In this document: positions 1 to 10,258 of the stretch, one piece after another
Layout of the letters: every line of letters begins with the position of its first letter
Position numbering within the stretch: the stretch's first letter is position 1
Assembly: GCA_031213475.1 (NCBI GenBank)
Contig: JARUPZ010000007.1
Span: 3,653,586 to 3,717,585, forward strand
DNA length: 64,000 bases
Source of the DNA: Nereocystis luetkeana
Lineage: Eukaryota > Sar > Phaeophyceae > Laminariales > Laminariaceae
Direction: 5' to 3'
Notes under the pieces: model-generated
What the model was told of the DNA's origin: nothing
The model's input: only the letters and a program-made list of their open reading frames with translations
The model's database searches: none
Translations under genes and position numbers: made by a program

Positions 1-1409
1 AGTTATTGCCGTATATGCATGCCACACCGACCAGATTGCTGGTGTACTGCTGTGTGCTGTAGTTGGGATGAGTATCGGCGTGACGGCGAACCGTTTTGCT
101 CTGTACTACTGTGTGTGCTTCCATTGCGTCAGAACTACTTGTATGTAGTATCATAGAAGGAGCATCGACCCTTGGGCCCGCACGACCGCAATACTTTAGA
201 GCAACGAAATACTTGCAGCGAACCAACCACAATAAGACGATCAACAATGTTTTGCACGAACCGAAAAACACACCGGTCTGATCGAAAAATATAAGGTACC
301 TTTGTACATATTGCGTACCAGGTACCTTCTAAAAATCGACCAGACTGGTACGTGAGGAAAATCAATCTACCCGCAAAGAAAAACACACCGCTAAACATCG
401 GTGGAGAGGGTCTGCAATACTCGTAGCTCCGAAGTTGTCTGTGCTGCTTTCTCGGAAGCGGGCGACCACAGCCCTCCAGCGGCCGGCAGCCAGACCCCTG
501 CAACAGCAGATGTGGGTACCTATTGCACCAAGGCGAACGCGCATGCGATCGCCGGGGCTTTCCCGTGCGCGGCAAAGAGCAAGCAAAGGCAAGAAGACCA
601 CAGAGAGAAGCTTGGTGGGGGCTGCCTAGGCTGTCAGCTGAAGTATTGCTGACATGCCCGTCGTGCATGTTCTGTAGCATACTATTAATAGTCGTCGTAG
701 CGCACTTCGCCTGCTTTCATGTGTGTGCTGTCGCTAGAAGCTACCACGTACCCAGCTTGGGCTAGTCGTTTTGCGTACGTCGCCTCCTGTCAGCTTTTGG
801 CGTCAGAAGCTAGCCTAGTCGCACCTTAAAGCTAGTCGTACCGCTGCACCGTACCGGTCCCCTATTAATAGTACAAAAAGCTTACGCGTATCTATCTACT
901 GGGAGGCACCTCAAAGATATACGACACGATAAAAAAAAAAGTTGTATCGATCTTATCTACCACTATGAGCGTAAATAAAAGGAACGTTTACAAATTAAAA
1001 TGGGGACCAAGCGGTCGTTATATTTACGTCCGGAGGGGTAGCTACGAATATGATCCTTATTAGTACTCGGTATGGTACCACTACCAATTTGGACAGGAAT
1101 GTAAAGGCCGTTTGATATTCAGACGTATACGTACCACAACGGACAACGGTCCAGGCATTTCCGCCCAGCTAATAATCATGCTGCGGCCGTGTGGCACATC
1201 AACTTCTTGCGGTCAGTCCATTGCAATTACAAGTTTTTGGTGTCGTTTCACTATTTACGAGTATTGCCTCTCTCAAACGTGTTTAGGTTTCTGGCGTCTT
1301 TACGTTGCCAAAGTGCTTGTCGAACCCAGGACGGGGGCGATGCGGTGGCATGACGTTGCGTTGCCTCATCGACTTGCGATAAGTGCTTCACGATTGACGA
1401 TTGTGCTAG
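1..1409. other. Non-coding stretch, no gene recognised
   Basis: No open frame here resembles a known protein. A GC-richer patch at about 360-660 is open in several frames on both strands, but no splice-consistent model or family match is visible. The stretch holds one decayed MITE-3 copy near 960-1037 and scattered TA-flanked short words such as TATTAATA. Confidence 0.5.
960..1037. mobile_element. MITE-3 (Stowaway-like), decayed copy
   Basis: The two ends are inverted copies of a GTAAATATAAGG-type sequence (GAGCGTAAATAAAAGG on the left, TTATATTTACGTCCGG on the right), enclosing a GGACCAAGCGGTC core also seen at 18733-18815. Decayed and probably old. Confidence 0.5.
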
Positions 1410-1411
1410 TA

Positions 1412-1510
1412 CGGGGGACCATAGTTAACAGGACCCATGGTATTCATAAAAACCTATATGTTTAACCATTTTTCCTAACAATATTTGGTCCTGTTAACTA
1501 TGGCCCCCCG
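1412..1510. mobile_element. MITE-1 copy a, 99 bp
   Basis: The terminal inverted repeat CGGGGGACCATAGTTAACAG is mirrored at the right end, and TA is duplicated on both sides (1410-1411, 1511-1512). The TA duplication points to the Tc1/mariner superfamily. Non-autonomous, with no coding capacity. Confidence 0.9.
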
Positions 1511-1551
1511 TAATATCTTCGGGGCGTATTTGCTGTGGTTTGTGACCCCAG

Positions 1552-1648
1552 AGCTTGTACGGTGAAGAATCAGCAAGGACACCGGGTGTGCTGGATGTCG
1601 ACGGGTAGAAGAACGGCTTAAATATCAAAAACACATACACGCAGCAGC
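1552..1648 (+). repeat. R2 interspersed repeat
   Basis: Carries GTGAAGAATCAGCAAGGACA followed by GGATGTCGACGGGTAGAA and an AACGGCTTAA stretch. Related copies lie near 6425, 6581 and 12398 (same orientation) and 4838 and 9045 (inverted). Unclassified. Confidence 0.55.
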
Positions 1649-1862
1649 AGCAGTTGAATTCCGGTGTGCACCCAACGTATGATCTCCTAACCCAGCAGGT
1701 CCGGGTTGCTAGAGCTGTGTTGGTGTCAAAAAGCGTGGCCGACACTGCTGTACGTAACCGTAACCTTTTTTTGCCGCCCCTTTTCGCCTATGCAGTCACA
1801 AGGGAGGTTCAGAGTTCAGAGCATCCACCGGAAACTAACCTGGAAGAACAACTGAACATTTA

Positions 1863-1953
1863 ACCCTTTTAGAACTGCAATCCCACTGTGGGGACAAACC
1901 AGTCCAATTTCAAGAAGTCTGTACCCAAAACCGGACTGCGGTCCTAAAAGGGT
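1863..1953. mobile_element. MITE-2 copy 1, 91 bp
   Basis: The ends ACCCTTTTAGAACTGCA and its complement flank a hairpin-forming body, with TA duplicated at 1861-1862 and 1954-1955. Non-autonomous TA-targeting element. Confidence 0.85.
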
Positions 1954-1990
1954 TATAGCAAGAACCCAACCATGGCCACGAGCCTATTTA

Positions 1991-2088
1991 CGGGGGACCA
2001 ATCTACGATACGGACAAAAACCTAAATGTTTCACTACTGTGTATTACTATTAATAACAATATTTGGTTCTATTTACTACGGTCCCCCA
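1991..2088. mobile_element. MITE-1 copy b, with TTAA scar
   Basis: MITE-1 ends with flanking TA. The family sequence TTACTAACAATATTT reads TTACTATTAATAACAATATT here, an exact 6-bp gain (TTAA plus a second TA) at 2050-2055. Confidence 0.85.
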
Positions 2089-2094
2089 TAAAAG

Positions 2095-2368
2095 TAGTGG
2101 TCCCTCTATAGTGCCGGGTGCCCGTTATAGTGCCTGTGGAGTCGCTTGGTACCATGGTACAGATGTCATTCACCAGTGTGGTAGTACGGGGGATCATAGT
2201 TAATAGGACCTATGGTGTACATAAAACCCTATATATTTGACCATTTTTACTAACAATATTTGGCCCCATTAACTATGGTCCCCCGTAAATAGTGTGGGAG
2301 TAGTGTCGGTTGCAGCTATAGAGCCCGTAGAGTTGATTGGCGCATACCGGCTAGAGGGACCACCACTC
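2095..2368. mobile_element. MITE-5 copy interrupted by MITE-1
   Basis: The left end AGTGGTCCCTCTATAGTGCC is mirrored by CTAGAGGGACCACCACT at the right. The interior contains a complete MITE-1 (2187-2285). A related uninterrupted sequence lies at about 56950-57110. Confidence 0.7.
2187..2285. mobile_element. MITE-1 copy c, nested in MITE-5
   Basis: A full 99-bp element with TA on both sides (2185-2186, 2286-2287), sitting inside a MITE-5 copy and therefore younger than it. Confidence 0.9.
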
Positions 2369-2593
2369 TGTACTACTGTGGCTAAAATCGTCAACACGTC
2401 AAAACACGCAGCGGGGGTGGGAGGAGGAACGGGAGCGGGAGTGGGCACACCACGTCCCCGAACAAGCCAGGCATCGATCCATCGCTTCAGCCCCCCTCCT
2501 CCGAACGAAAGTGAGGACCCGTTCGTCTCACGGTCTAATGGTTGCTGCTCTAGAACAGAGACAGAACGCACCAACGACAACATTTAACATTTA

Positions 2594-2806
2594 ACCCTGT
2601 TAGAACCGGCACTACTGGAAACAAACAACTATTACGGGGGACCGTATTAAATAGGGCCTACGGTACACACAAAAACCTACCTGGTATATATTTCGCTATT
2701 TTTACTATTAATAACAACATTTGGTCCCATTTACTATGGTCCCCCGTAATATATACTGCTGTAAGTTAAATTTCGAGTAAGTTTGTCCCCAAAACGGGGC
2801 TAAGGT
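2594..2806. mobile_element. MITE-2 copy 2, split by MITE-1
   Basis: The left half starts ACCCTGTTAGAACCGGCA and stops at 2633. The right half (AGTAAGTTTGTCCCCAAAAC and onwards) resumes after a MITE-1 at 2635-2746. A TACTGCTGTA word sits between the MITE-1 end and the resumed half. Confidence 0.75.
2635..2746. mobile_element. MITE-1 copy d, nested, two micro-insertions
   Basis: Length 112 bp, exactly the 99-bp family length plus two gains: CCTGGTA at 2680-2686 and TTAATA at 2708-2713, each at a TA. The TA target duplication flanks the element. Confidence 0.9.
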
Positions 2807-2864
2807 CCTGACGGAGCTAAACTAGGAGTACTGCTGTACATCGTTTCGCAACATTGTTTAGATA

Positions 2865-3195
2865 ACCCTTTCAAGACCGCAGTCCCGTGCTGGGGGCAAA
2901 CTACTATTACGGTGGCCCTTAATATATAGGCCCTCAAACGGGGGGAAGAGGCTTCACAACGTGTATGTGACTACTAAAATTATAGCATCGATGGCGAGAT
3001 GGAGAGCAGCCTATCATCAACCGTGTAATCGGAACGCACAACATTTTCGATTCACGCCGTGCTTCTCGAGATACCACGCCCCGGAGTGGGTAACTTAGAG
3101 CTTATCTTTGAGCCTCGTATATACTATGGGCCTCCGTGCTAAATAATTTGAGTGGTTTGTCCCGAATACGGGGACTGCGGTCCTAAAAAGGGTTG
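2865..3195. mobile_element. MITE-2 copy 3, split by MITE-6
   Basis: The left half, ACCCTTTCAAGACCGCAGTC and onwards, ends near 2905. The right half runs from about 3147 to 3195 (GTGGTTTGTCCCGAATACGG to AAAAAGGGTT). About 230 bp with its own inverted ends separates them. Confidence 0.7.
2910..3139. mobile_element. MITE-6, single copy inside MITE-2
   Basis: The left end CGGTGGCCCTTAATATATAG is mirrored, imperfectly, by GTATATACTATGGGCCTCCG on the right, and CTCAAA/TTTGAG follows inside on both sides. TA lies at both junctions. Its GGCCC and TATATA ends may relate it distantly to MITE-1. Confidence 0.55.
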
Positions 3196-3199
3196 ACCT

Positions 3200-4117
3200 C
3201 TGTCCCCACCAGTAAACATAAGAGTAGGTTTAGCAATCTGGGAGAAGGGATCTTTAGGGATGTTTTTGACTTGAAAAATGAGCCGCGTGGTCTGCACTCC
3301 GGAATCGTCGTCCGCAACTGAGAAATTTCCTGGTTCGATGCCATCGCGGCGCAGCCGCGTTTATGGCGAGTTTTGGCCCGTTTTGGCTGCGGTTTGGGGT
3401 CAGGGTCAGGGTTAGGGCGAGAGTCAGGGGTTGGGTTCGGTCTTCGCCCGTACCTTGATCCCAACAGGAACCAAAACACCTGAACAGCCTACCAACCTAA
3501 AGATCCCTTCTCCCAGATTGTTAAAGGTCCTCAAACATAAGGACAGCTCTAATACTACTATCTATAATATTCAATCAACGTACACGGTAACGTTCCACAC
3601 ATCGGACACATCAGATCAGATCAGATTCTCCCGCTCGCCATCTACTGCAGATCTTTCGGGAAATACACATTCCTGATTTTCAACGATCTTCGTGTGTACC
3701 TCACGTTGTCGTGTGGGAACCATAACACCTGCATGACCCAGCGCGCGTGTCCCGGGTTGGATCTGTACTACTTACAGTATACAGATCCCGTACAATAGAT
3801 TCAAACGGCAGGATGGGGTCTAGATGATATATCTGTAGGTAGATAGATAGATAGACATATAGATAAATAGATAGATCGTGACCTGTTCGAGGTGCGTAAC
3901 CTTTTGGACGACTGCACCCACGTTTCAGCAACTCGGAACTAGACTACAGCAGTAGGAACACTTTTCGGCAGTAAAGCTTTCGATTGCACACTGCACAAAA
4001 CCGTTTTTCAGGATAAAATGCGTGGAAACAAACTTGGCCGTTCATGCAGCGTGTTAAAACACCCAAATGTGTAAGACTCCGAGAATGTAGATACTCATCT
4101 ATAAAAGACAAAGGGTT
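3200..4117. other. Non-coding stretch with short degenerate repeats
   Basis: No gene recognised. A GGGTCAGGGTTAGGG-like patch near 3400-3440 and a short (AGAT)n run near 3835-3875 are the only structured parts. Confidence 0.4.
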
Positions 4118-4118
4118 A

Positions 4119-4209
4119 ACCCCTTTAGAACCCCAGTCCCGTTTTGGGGACAACATACTTATAATTTATCTGGTTTGTCCCCAAAACGGAACTGCGGCTC
4201 TAAAAGGGT
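4119..4209. mobile_element. MITE-2 copy 4, 91 bp
   Basis: Near-intact copy: ACCCCTTTAGAACCCCAGTC with its mirrored right end, and TA on both sides (4117-4118, 4210-4211). Confidence 0.9.
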
Positions 4210-6656
4210 TAACATTGAAGTGGAGGGGGGGGTCGGGGCGCTATTAAATTATCTTTTTTTCTGAGTCAACCATGTTTTGCCCGCCTTCTCTCTTCAGAAG
4301 AAAAAAGCAAGACCGAGGGTACGAGATTGTTGCGGCGCACTACGCACGGAAGGCCAGTCAGCGCCCACGTCAACATCGCATCATCGCAACACTACCGAAT
4401 GTCTAATACAGTACTAGAAAGCCGATATTGATACATACACATACAACTCATGTATGTGCATATAGCCGCGCACGATCGGACCCAAACACGCTTTCAACGT
4501 ATTCACATGTACCTGGAAAAGCAGAAAAACTAAAAAGCCAATAGCAGAACACGATTTCCCTCTCGCCCTCGTTCAGTCGGGTAACCGTTTAACTGGTGCC
4601 AAAATCATCCCACAAGAAAAAAAATACAAGTGGTCTGTCCCCACAAACTTGGGTGCACGCTGATACATATGCGCATATATCATATATGTCGACATCGGTA
4701 TCGATGGGGATAAAGACATCAATATCGGTTTGACATCGACATCGATTTGGCATCGGCATCGTTTTTTTTTATTTCGACAGCAAGGTACACCTTTTTTGCA
4801 CCGCAACATGCGGGTACTTGCTTTCTGATGTGTGTGTTGCTCGCATTAAACCGTTTTTTTGACTCATGAAGCAAATCCAGCGCCCGTGCTGGTTCACCAT
4901 CCTAGAGAGAGACAATCTCGGTGGCGCCTGTGGCCTGTGCCAGGCACGAAAACATACCGGAACTTCCAAATGTGTAAATATGTGAAGTAGAGCGCGTAAA
5001 ATCATATTGCGTGACACGCGCTGAAATGGTGGCATTTCCTCAAACCGCTCCAACTGCTTTTAAAGCACAAAGCATGCACTCTGTGAAAGAGTTTCGTATT
5101 CATTGGGTGTGCCTCGAGATACATGTATCACACAAACACCAGCAAAGTTCTAACAGACACACCTGACCGACGCATAGTGAAGACAGCAACACACTAGAGC
5201 AGGCGCACCAGATATAAACAACATCGAGCAGGATCAGTGCAGCAGCAGCAGCAGTTGTCGGCGGTGGTATAAAATACCCGGGGTATGAACGTACAGCAAA
5301 AGTAGTACAGCAGCTCGTATACTTGCATGAATATATCGGGAATACATGCCTGGTACTCGATGGTACGGCATGACACAACTATTAATAACAACTACCAGGT
5401 ACAGATTTAATGTGAAGAACACACACACAGGTACAAGTACCTGGTATATGCTCACCTATACTCGTACACAACGCTTACCTGGATGCCAAACGTCTCAGTT
5501 CTCGACGAGGCAAGTTCTCTCCGAGCTTGGGCAGTTGCGGCGGAATATCGGTGTCATCCCCCCTTGAGCTGTAGGGCAGGGGCCAACACGGGACACGCGA
5601 TGCACCGGGCGGGGTGGGGCGGGTTCGGCAACAGGGACACATTGTTTCGTGTACATCTACGATTCATGCCGGGTAGAAGTAATACCAGGTATATGATACG
5701 CACATGGGTACGTGTTGAAGAATGTGGTACCAGGTACGTATCGTATCAGTTGTCTGTAAAAAATTACCGGTATTTTTTCAGGCATTCTTGGCTATTTTTA
5801 GGTGCCTGGTATAGAGCAGTAGATTACGTTACGTCCTGCAGTGCTTCGTCCATGATTATGTATGGTGGTACGGTTGGGGGAAGAAGAACATAACAGCAGT
5901 TCACATGGTTGATGAAACCGAAACTCCAGACACCATGACGAATCACGATCCAGAAGAACTTAAATCACTGGCTGTATAAGATCATGGATACATAGCACGT
6001 ATAATATTAATGCCAATACCTGATGGTAAAAATAGTACGCGAATACTTCCAATACCGCTGTTGCTGTACCATACATACTTGGTTGTGCTGTGTGTACAAC
6101 ACTATACGTATTATAGGAGCGCGCAGCACATATCTTGGCCAGTACCGGTAAAATTCGGAAGGGTTGAAATTAGTTAAGAGTTGAAGAGATGACTGAGGCC
6201 AACATACCCAAGAAAACCAAGGACTGCTTGTTGTACTTGTACCTTGTACCACAGCGTCAGCTGTCTGCTGTACAAGAAGACATTTACCAGTTACCCGTAT
6301 TGTTGTACTTCGTATGACGAAGTATATAGCTATCATAGCCGCTGTACAGAGTACTCGTATTAATAGTTGCACTGCTGTCTACTCTGTATGCTGTATGTGA
6401 CCGCACTACTTGTATCTCTGTCAGGTGAAGAATGAGCACGGGCACTGAGGGTGCTGGATGTCGACGAGCAAAAAAACGGTGTGATGTCGATAACACACAC
6501 AAATGCATTTGCGATGGAAACTATATAAATGCATCTCGTAGTTTGTGCCCACAGAGCTTGTACGATCTCTCAAGGACGAAGAATCAGCGCTGAGACGGGA
6601 TGGATACCTGGTATTATATTACATGCTCCGTGTCGACTGGTGGAAAAAACGGTTCC
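4210..6656. other. Non-coding stretch
   Basis: No gene recognised. It holds inverted and direct R2 fragments (about 4838-4906, 5405-5435, 6425-6505, 6581-6655), a degenerate GACATCGATATC array at 4690-4765, and many TACCAGGTA, TACTGCTGTA and TATTAATA words. Confidence 0.45.
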
Positions 6657-6744
6657 ACCCTTTCAGAACTGCAGTCCCGTTCTGGGGACAAACCACTCAA
6701 ATTCCAAGTTTTTTGTCCCCAACACGGGACTGCAGTCCTAAAAG
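6657..6744. mobile_element. MITE-2 copy 5
   Basis: The left end ACCCTTTCAGAACTGCAGTC and the right half with GGGACTGCAGTCCTAAAAG form the family hairpin. The right tip has decayed. Confidence 0.8.
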
Positions 6745-8029
6745 AAGAACATACACGCAATCACGCACAAACTCGTCCCATCGCGCCATGAGGTATACTA
6801 TGAGTGTTAACAGCAGGCAAGGGGAAAAAAAAATAAGGGGCATCGACCGACCAACGCACCTCCATACACCCCCGCGCGAGGTCGAGCGACCCTGCACTCC
6901 CGCACTCTCGTGTGAGCCTCTTTCCTCTGCTCTGCTGTACGAACGTCTGCTTGTTATTTCTTGCCAATCACTGCTCTGCAATCTGCGAAGAATAATCTGT
7001 TTCTTGCTACTGCCACTCCGCTTATTATGGTCTGCTAAGTAATAAATAATGCTCTGGTTTTCATGAAATCGTTAGCTTGCTGCACCGGGCACCGCGATTC
7101 ATTCGCCCCTGTGCTGGTGCTGGTGCTGGTGTTGATGCCAGTGCCGCTGCTGGTGTCTTTTCTGGTGGCTTAATAGCTTCTTAAATATGTACCAGGTACA
7201 TACCGATCGCAATATGGCTCATTCCTTCTGTCTGTTTGCTGTGCCTTGTACTTGCCATAATTAAAAACACTTCTATTTAGCGTCTGTGCGAGCAGCGAAG
7301 GCATGCACGTACCGGGGAGGGGGGGCAGGGAGTACACCTGTTGCCACGGCTTGTCCAGGAGGCTGCTGAGGATGAAACCTCCTACAGCAGTATGTACGAG
7401 TTAGATAAGCTGAAAACTGAGAGTGATGGTTTAGAAAAACAAAAAAAAATAGGACGGAAAAGTTCCTAAAACGAGGTTCGGGAGAGCCCCTCCGCACGGA
7501 TAAGGGGCCCAGAACCAGAACAGCATGCAGCAATATTGGATAATCGTTTTTATATTCCACGTACATCGATAGGTGACATCATTCGTATGTATATGATACA
7601 GCGATAGTATCGGACTGGTCACAATACAGCCCAGTGGTTGGGATCGAAGGGCAGAACGGGACAGACTGGGGACATTATCTATCGATAGACATCACACCGT
7701 ATCTCCACGATATCTCATTTTTCGATTTTACAAAATCCCCCATGTTTTTTTATTTCCTCGCTCGATTTATTTCGATGACCAGAGTTAGAAAATAGAATTT
7801 AACCGAGACGCAGCGGAACAGAATAATCAGTTTCTCTGCGCGCGCCCGACCAAGGGCTAAACCTTCCGTTTTTACGTGTGTGGGTGTATATGTATCTACT
7901 GCTGCTGTCTACCACGGCGGTGGCGTATGTAGGTGGGCGTGTGGCTGAAGCAATACGGCTGCTGCTGTCAACCCGACAAAACCACCACACTATCTAATAC
8001 CTGGTACCTGGTACGTAAACATAAGCTTA
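6745..8029. other. Non-coding stretch
   Basis: No gene recognised. Low-complexity patches include a GGTGCTGGTGCTGGTGTTG run near 7115-7160. Confidence 0.4.
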
Positions 8030-8115
8030 ACCCATTTAGAACCGCAGTCCCGTTTTGGGGACAAACTACTTGAAACTGCTTCATCCCCCAGACGGGACTG
8101 CGGTTCTAAAAGGGT
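8030..8115. mobile_element. MITE-2 copy 6, 86 bp
   Basis: Ends ACCCATTTAGAACCGCAGTC and its mirror, with TA duplicated at 8028-8029 and 8116-8117. Confidence 0.9.
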
Positions 8116-8152
8116 TAGAGGTACGTACGTATATACGAATATTTTCATATGT

Positions 8153-8262
8153 CGCCCCGGTGGTTCAAGTGGTTAACCTCGAATTCTACTTGTTTGAGTC
8201 CTGGGTTCGAGCCCCAGGAGGGTCGGACTTTGACTTTATTTGCAAAAATAAAAAAAAGGGAT
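8153..8262 (+). repeat. tRNA-derived SINE-like head
   Basis: The sequence carries an A-box-like TGGTTCAAGTGG and, 31 bases later, a B box GGTTCGAGCCC. The T arm folds perfectly (CTGGG, loop TTCGAGC, CCCAG). The acceptor strands GCCCCGG and GAGGGTC pair at only four of seven positions, so this is not a working tRNA. An A-rich tail follows. Together these features suit a SINE head or a decayed tRNA copy. Confidence 0.5.
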
Positions 8263-8268
8263 TCAATT

Positions 8269-8412
8269 GTTGAGAGCGCCTTGCAGCGTGGGTAGGCACA
8301 ATTCGATGCGAGTCGACGAGGGAAGAAAAGGCTGAAATCTTCTCGCGATAAAAAATGAAGGCACGTACCGTAGCGGGAAGGGGGGAGAAGAGCCTGCTAT
8401 GTGACCCCGGAT
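8269..8412 (+). repeat. R3 repeat, copy 1
   Basis: Shares most of its length with 61157-61306 (for example CTTCTCGCGAT, ATGAAGGCACG, GAGCCTGCTATG). It starts just after the SINE-like head, but the second copy has no such head. Confidence 0.65.
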
Positions 8413-8470
8413 CTGAGTTACAAGTTGGAAGGAGAGAGAGAAGAAGATGTGCGAAGATAATGAATGGGAT

Positions 8471-8472
8471 GG

Positions 8473-8511
<39 letters not shown>
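8471..8511 (+). repeat. Poly(A) tract
   Basis: About 41 uninterrupted A residues, between R3 and a MITE-2 copy. It could be the tail of a retroposed copy reading in the + direction. Confidence 0.8.
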
Positions 8512-8514
<3 letters not shown>

Positions 8515-8537
8515 GATATGATAGTACGTACCGTTCA

Positions 8538-8628
8538 ACCCTTTTAGGACCGCAGTCCAGTTTTGGGAACAAACTACTCAGAATTTGAGCGGTTTCTCCC
8601 CAAAACGGGACTGCAGTACTAAACGGGC
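8538..8628. mobile_element. MITE-2 copy 7
   Basis: The left end ACCCTTTTAGGACCGCAGTC is mirrored by GGGACTGCAGTACTAAACGG. Tips slightly decayed. Confidence 0.85.
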
Positions 8629-8642
8629 ACCACTTGAGATAT

Positions 8643-8848
8643 GATAACACACCCGCTGGGACAAATTTCCGAGCCGAGTTTCTCCAAAATTCTCCAAACC
8701 TAGGCGAGCAAAGCCCACAGCCCAACGAAAATGGTGGCTTTGTAAAGATGTCGACGAGTTATTTCCATCAGACGCATCGCTCGGCGCATGCACTCCTTCC
8801 GCTGTCGAGAAAATCGGCTGCGAAACACATCCGAGGAGGTGTCGTCCT
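8643..8848. mobile_element. MITE-4 copy 1
   Basis: The left end GATAACACACCCGCTGGGAC and a mirrored but decayed right end (CATCCGAGGAGGTGTCGTC). The interior shares AACGAAAATGGTGGCTTTG with the copies at 11511 and 61792. Confidence 0.75.
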
Positions 8849-9812
8849 ATACCTCCGTGTTATCTTGCGTATTTACGTGACACGTAAATGCCGGTACAGG
8901 GTAGAAGCAGTTTTACAGGAGTTTTAATATGTATGTACAAGGGGAATAGACTCGTCCAGGCCGGTCGCCAGCTTTGCGTGATGCCCAAAAAGGTTGCAGC
9001 GTTTGGACACCCGGTACATTTACATTTATCTGTGTGTGTGTGTGTGTTCTTCACATTAAACCGTTCTTTCTACCCGTCGACATCCAGCACAACCAGTGTC
9101 CGTGCCGATTCTTCCATCCTAGAAGAGATACAAGTTCTGTGGTCACAAAGCTACGCCACAGAGATACTACGTTGCCACGTGTGCAGTGTGAACTGCAGTG
9201 GGCAATGCAAAGCCATGTCATCATACTAGATACGACAGGCACGACATACGCAATCTATGAAATAGTGAAACGAAAAGAAACAATCAAAGAGAAAACAAAA
9301 ACAAGGTAGACAAGTCGAAAAAGAAAAAGAAGAAAAATGAAAGCAAAATCTAAGAGAAACAATCTGTCGTGCCCCCCCCCCCGCAGGCGAGGTGGCCTAC
9401 ACTTGAAAAAGAACGAGCTGGAAAAAAGAAGAAATAACAAAAGACACCACTGCTTGTGAACAGAGTAAGACAAAGAACCAAGGAGAAAGTAACAAGGAAA
9501 AATAACAAAGGGGAAATAACAGGCAGACCAAAGCCCAAAGCACCTTCTAGGTGGCGGCAGCAGCTTGTGGTACGAGTAGTATAGCCAGGTTCTCCCTGCT
9601 AATCCGCCTGGTACCTTGCTACCCAGACTGCCGTCTCCGCCCTGCGTTCGTCAACTATGCCCAGCCCCTTGGCGTCAGACAATACGAGCCGAGCAGAGCA
9701 GGTTCGTCTTCCAACCACGCCACACGGCTCCTTGAGTACGGCTTATCAATCAGAAAAGGAAGAGGAAGAGAAAAAATGAAATGAAAATCACGGAGAGTCA
9801 GCGCAAGAAAAA

Positions 9813-9852
<40 letters not shown>

Positions 9853-10160
9853 TATACAGCAGCAGTGCATACATACATATCCCTACCATAGGTGAAATAT
9901 AGGCGGGAGGGTTTACCTTCCTCCTATTTTACTGACACGGAGCCAAAGTATACATTACCAGAGATATCGGTATACGTGTACGGGTACTGCTTGTACTTCT
10001 GTTCGTAACTTCGTACCTTATTGTTCTGAGATGCGAATCGGGTACTGCTGCTACTGCTGACTGACGTCTGGGATTTTTACAGCAGTAGTAGAGCTGCAGT
10101 CTTATTATGAACAGTTCTGATACTTCTGCCACTACAACAGCAGTACAATTAATACTATCA
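8849..10160. other. Non-coding stretch
   Basis: No gene recognised. It contains an inverted R2 copy (9045-9160), a purine-rich stretch (9255-9540) and a poly(A) run followed by (TA)n at 9809-9856. Confidence 0.45.
9045..9160 (-). repeat. R2 interspersed repeat, inverted copy
   Basis: Contains TTCTTCACATTAAACCGTTC then TACCCGTCGACATCCAGCAC, the reverse complement of the R2 core at 1552-1648. Confidence 0.6.
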
Positions 10161-10258
10161 CGGGGAACCAGAGTAAATAGGACCCAATATTGTTAGTAAA
10201 AATAGATGAAAATATAGGTTTTGTGTCTACCGTAGGACCTATTTACTACGGCCCCCCG
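10161..10258. mobile_element. MITE-1 copy e, 98 bp
   Basis: Inverted-repeat ends and interior (CAATATTGTTAGTAAAAATA) match the family. The left TA is altered to CA, the right TA is intact. Confidence 0.85.

Noticed and set aside
3400-3440. Telomere-like GGGTCAGGGTTAGGG
   Set aside because: Only two or three irregular units, with no array.
8153-8235. Functional tRNA gene
   Set aside because: Acceptor strands do not pair properly and no convincing anticodon arm was found; better explained as SINE-like.
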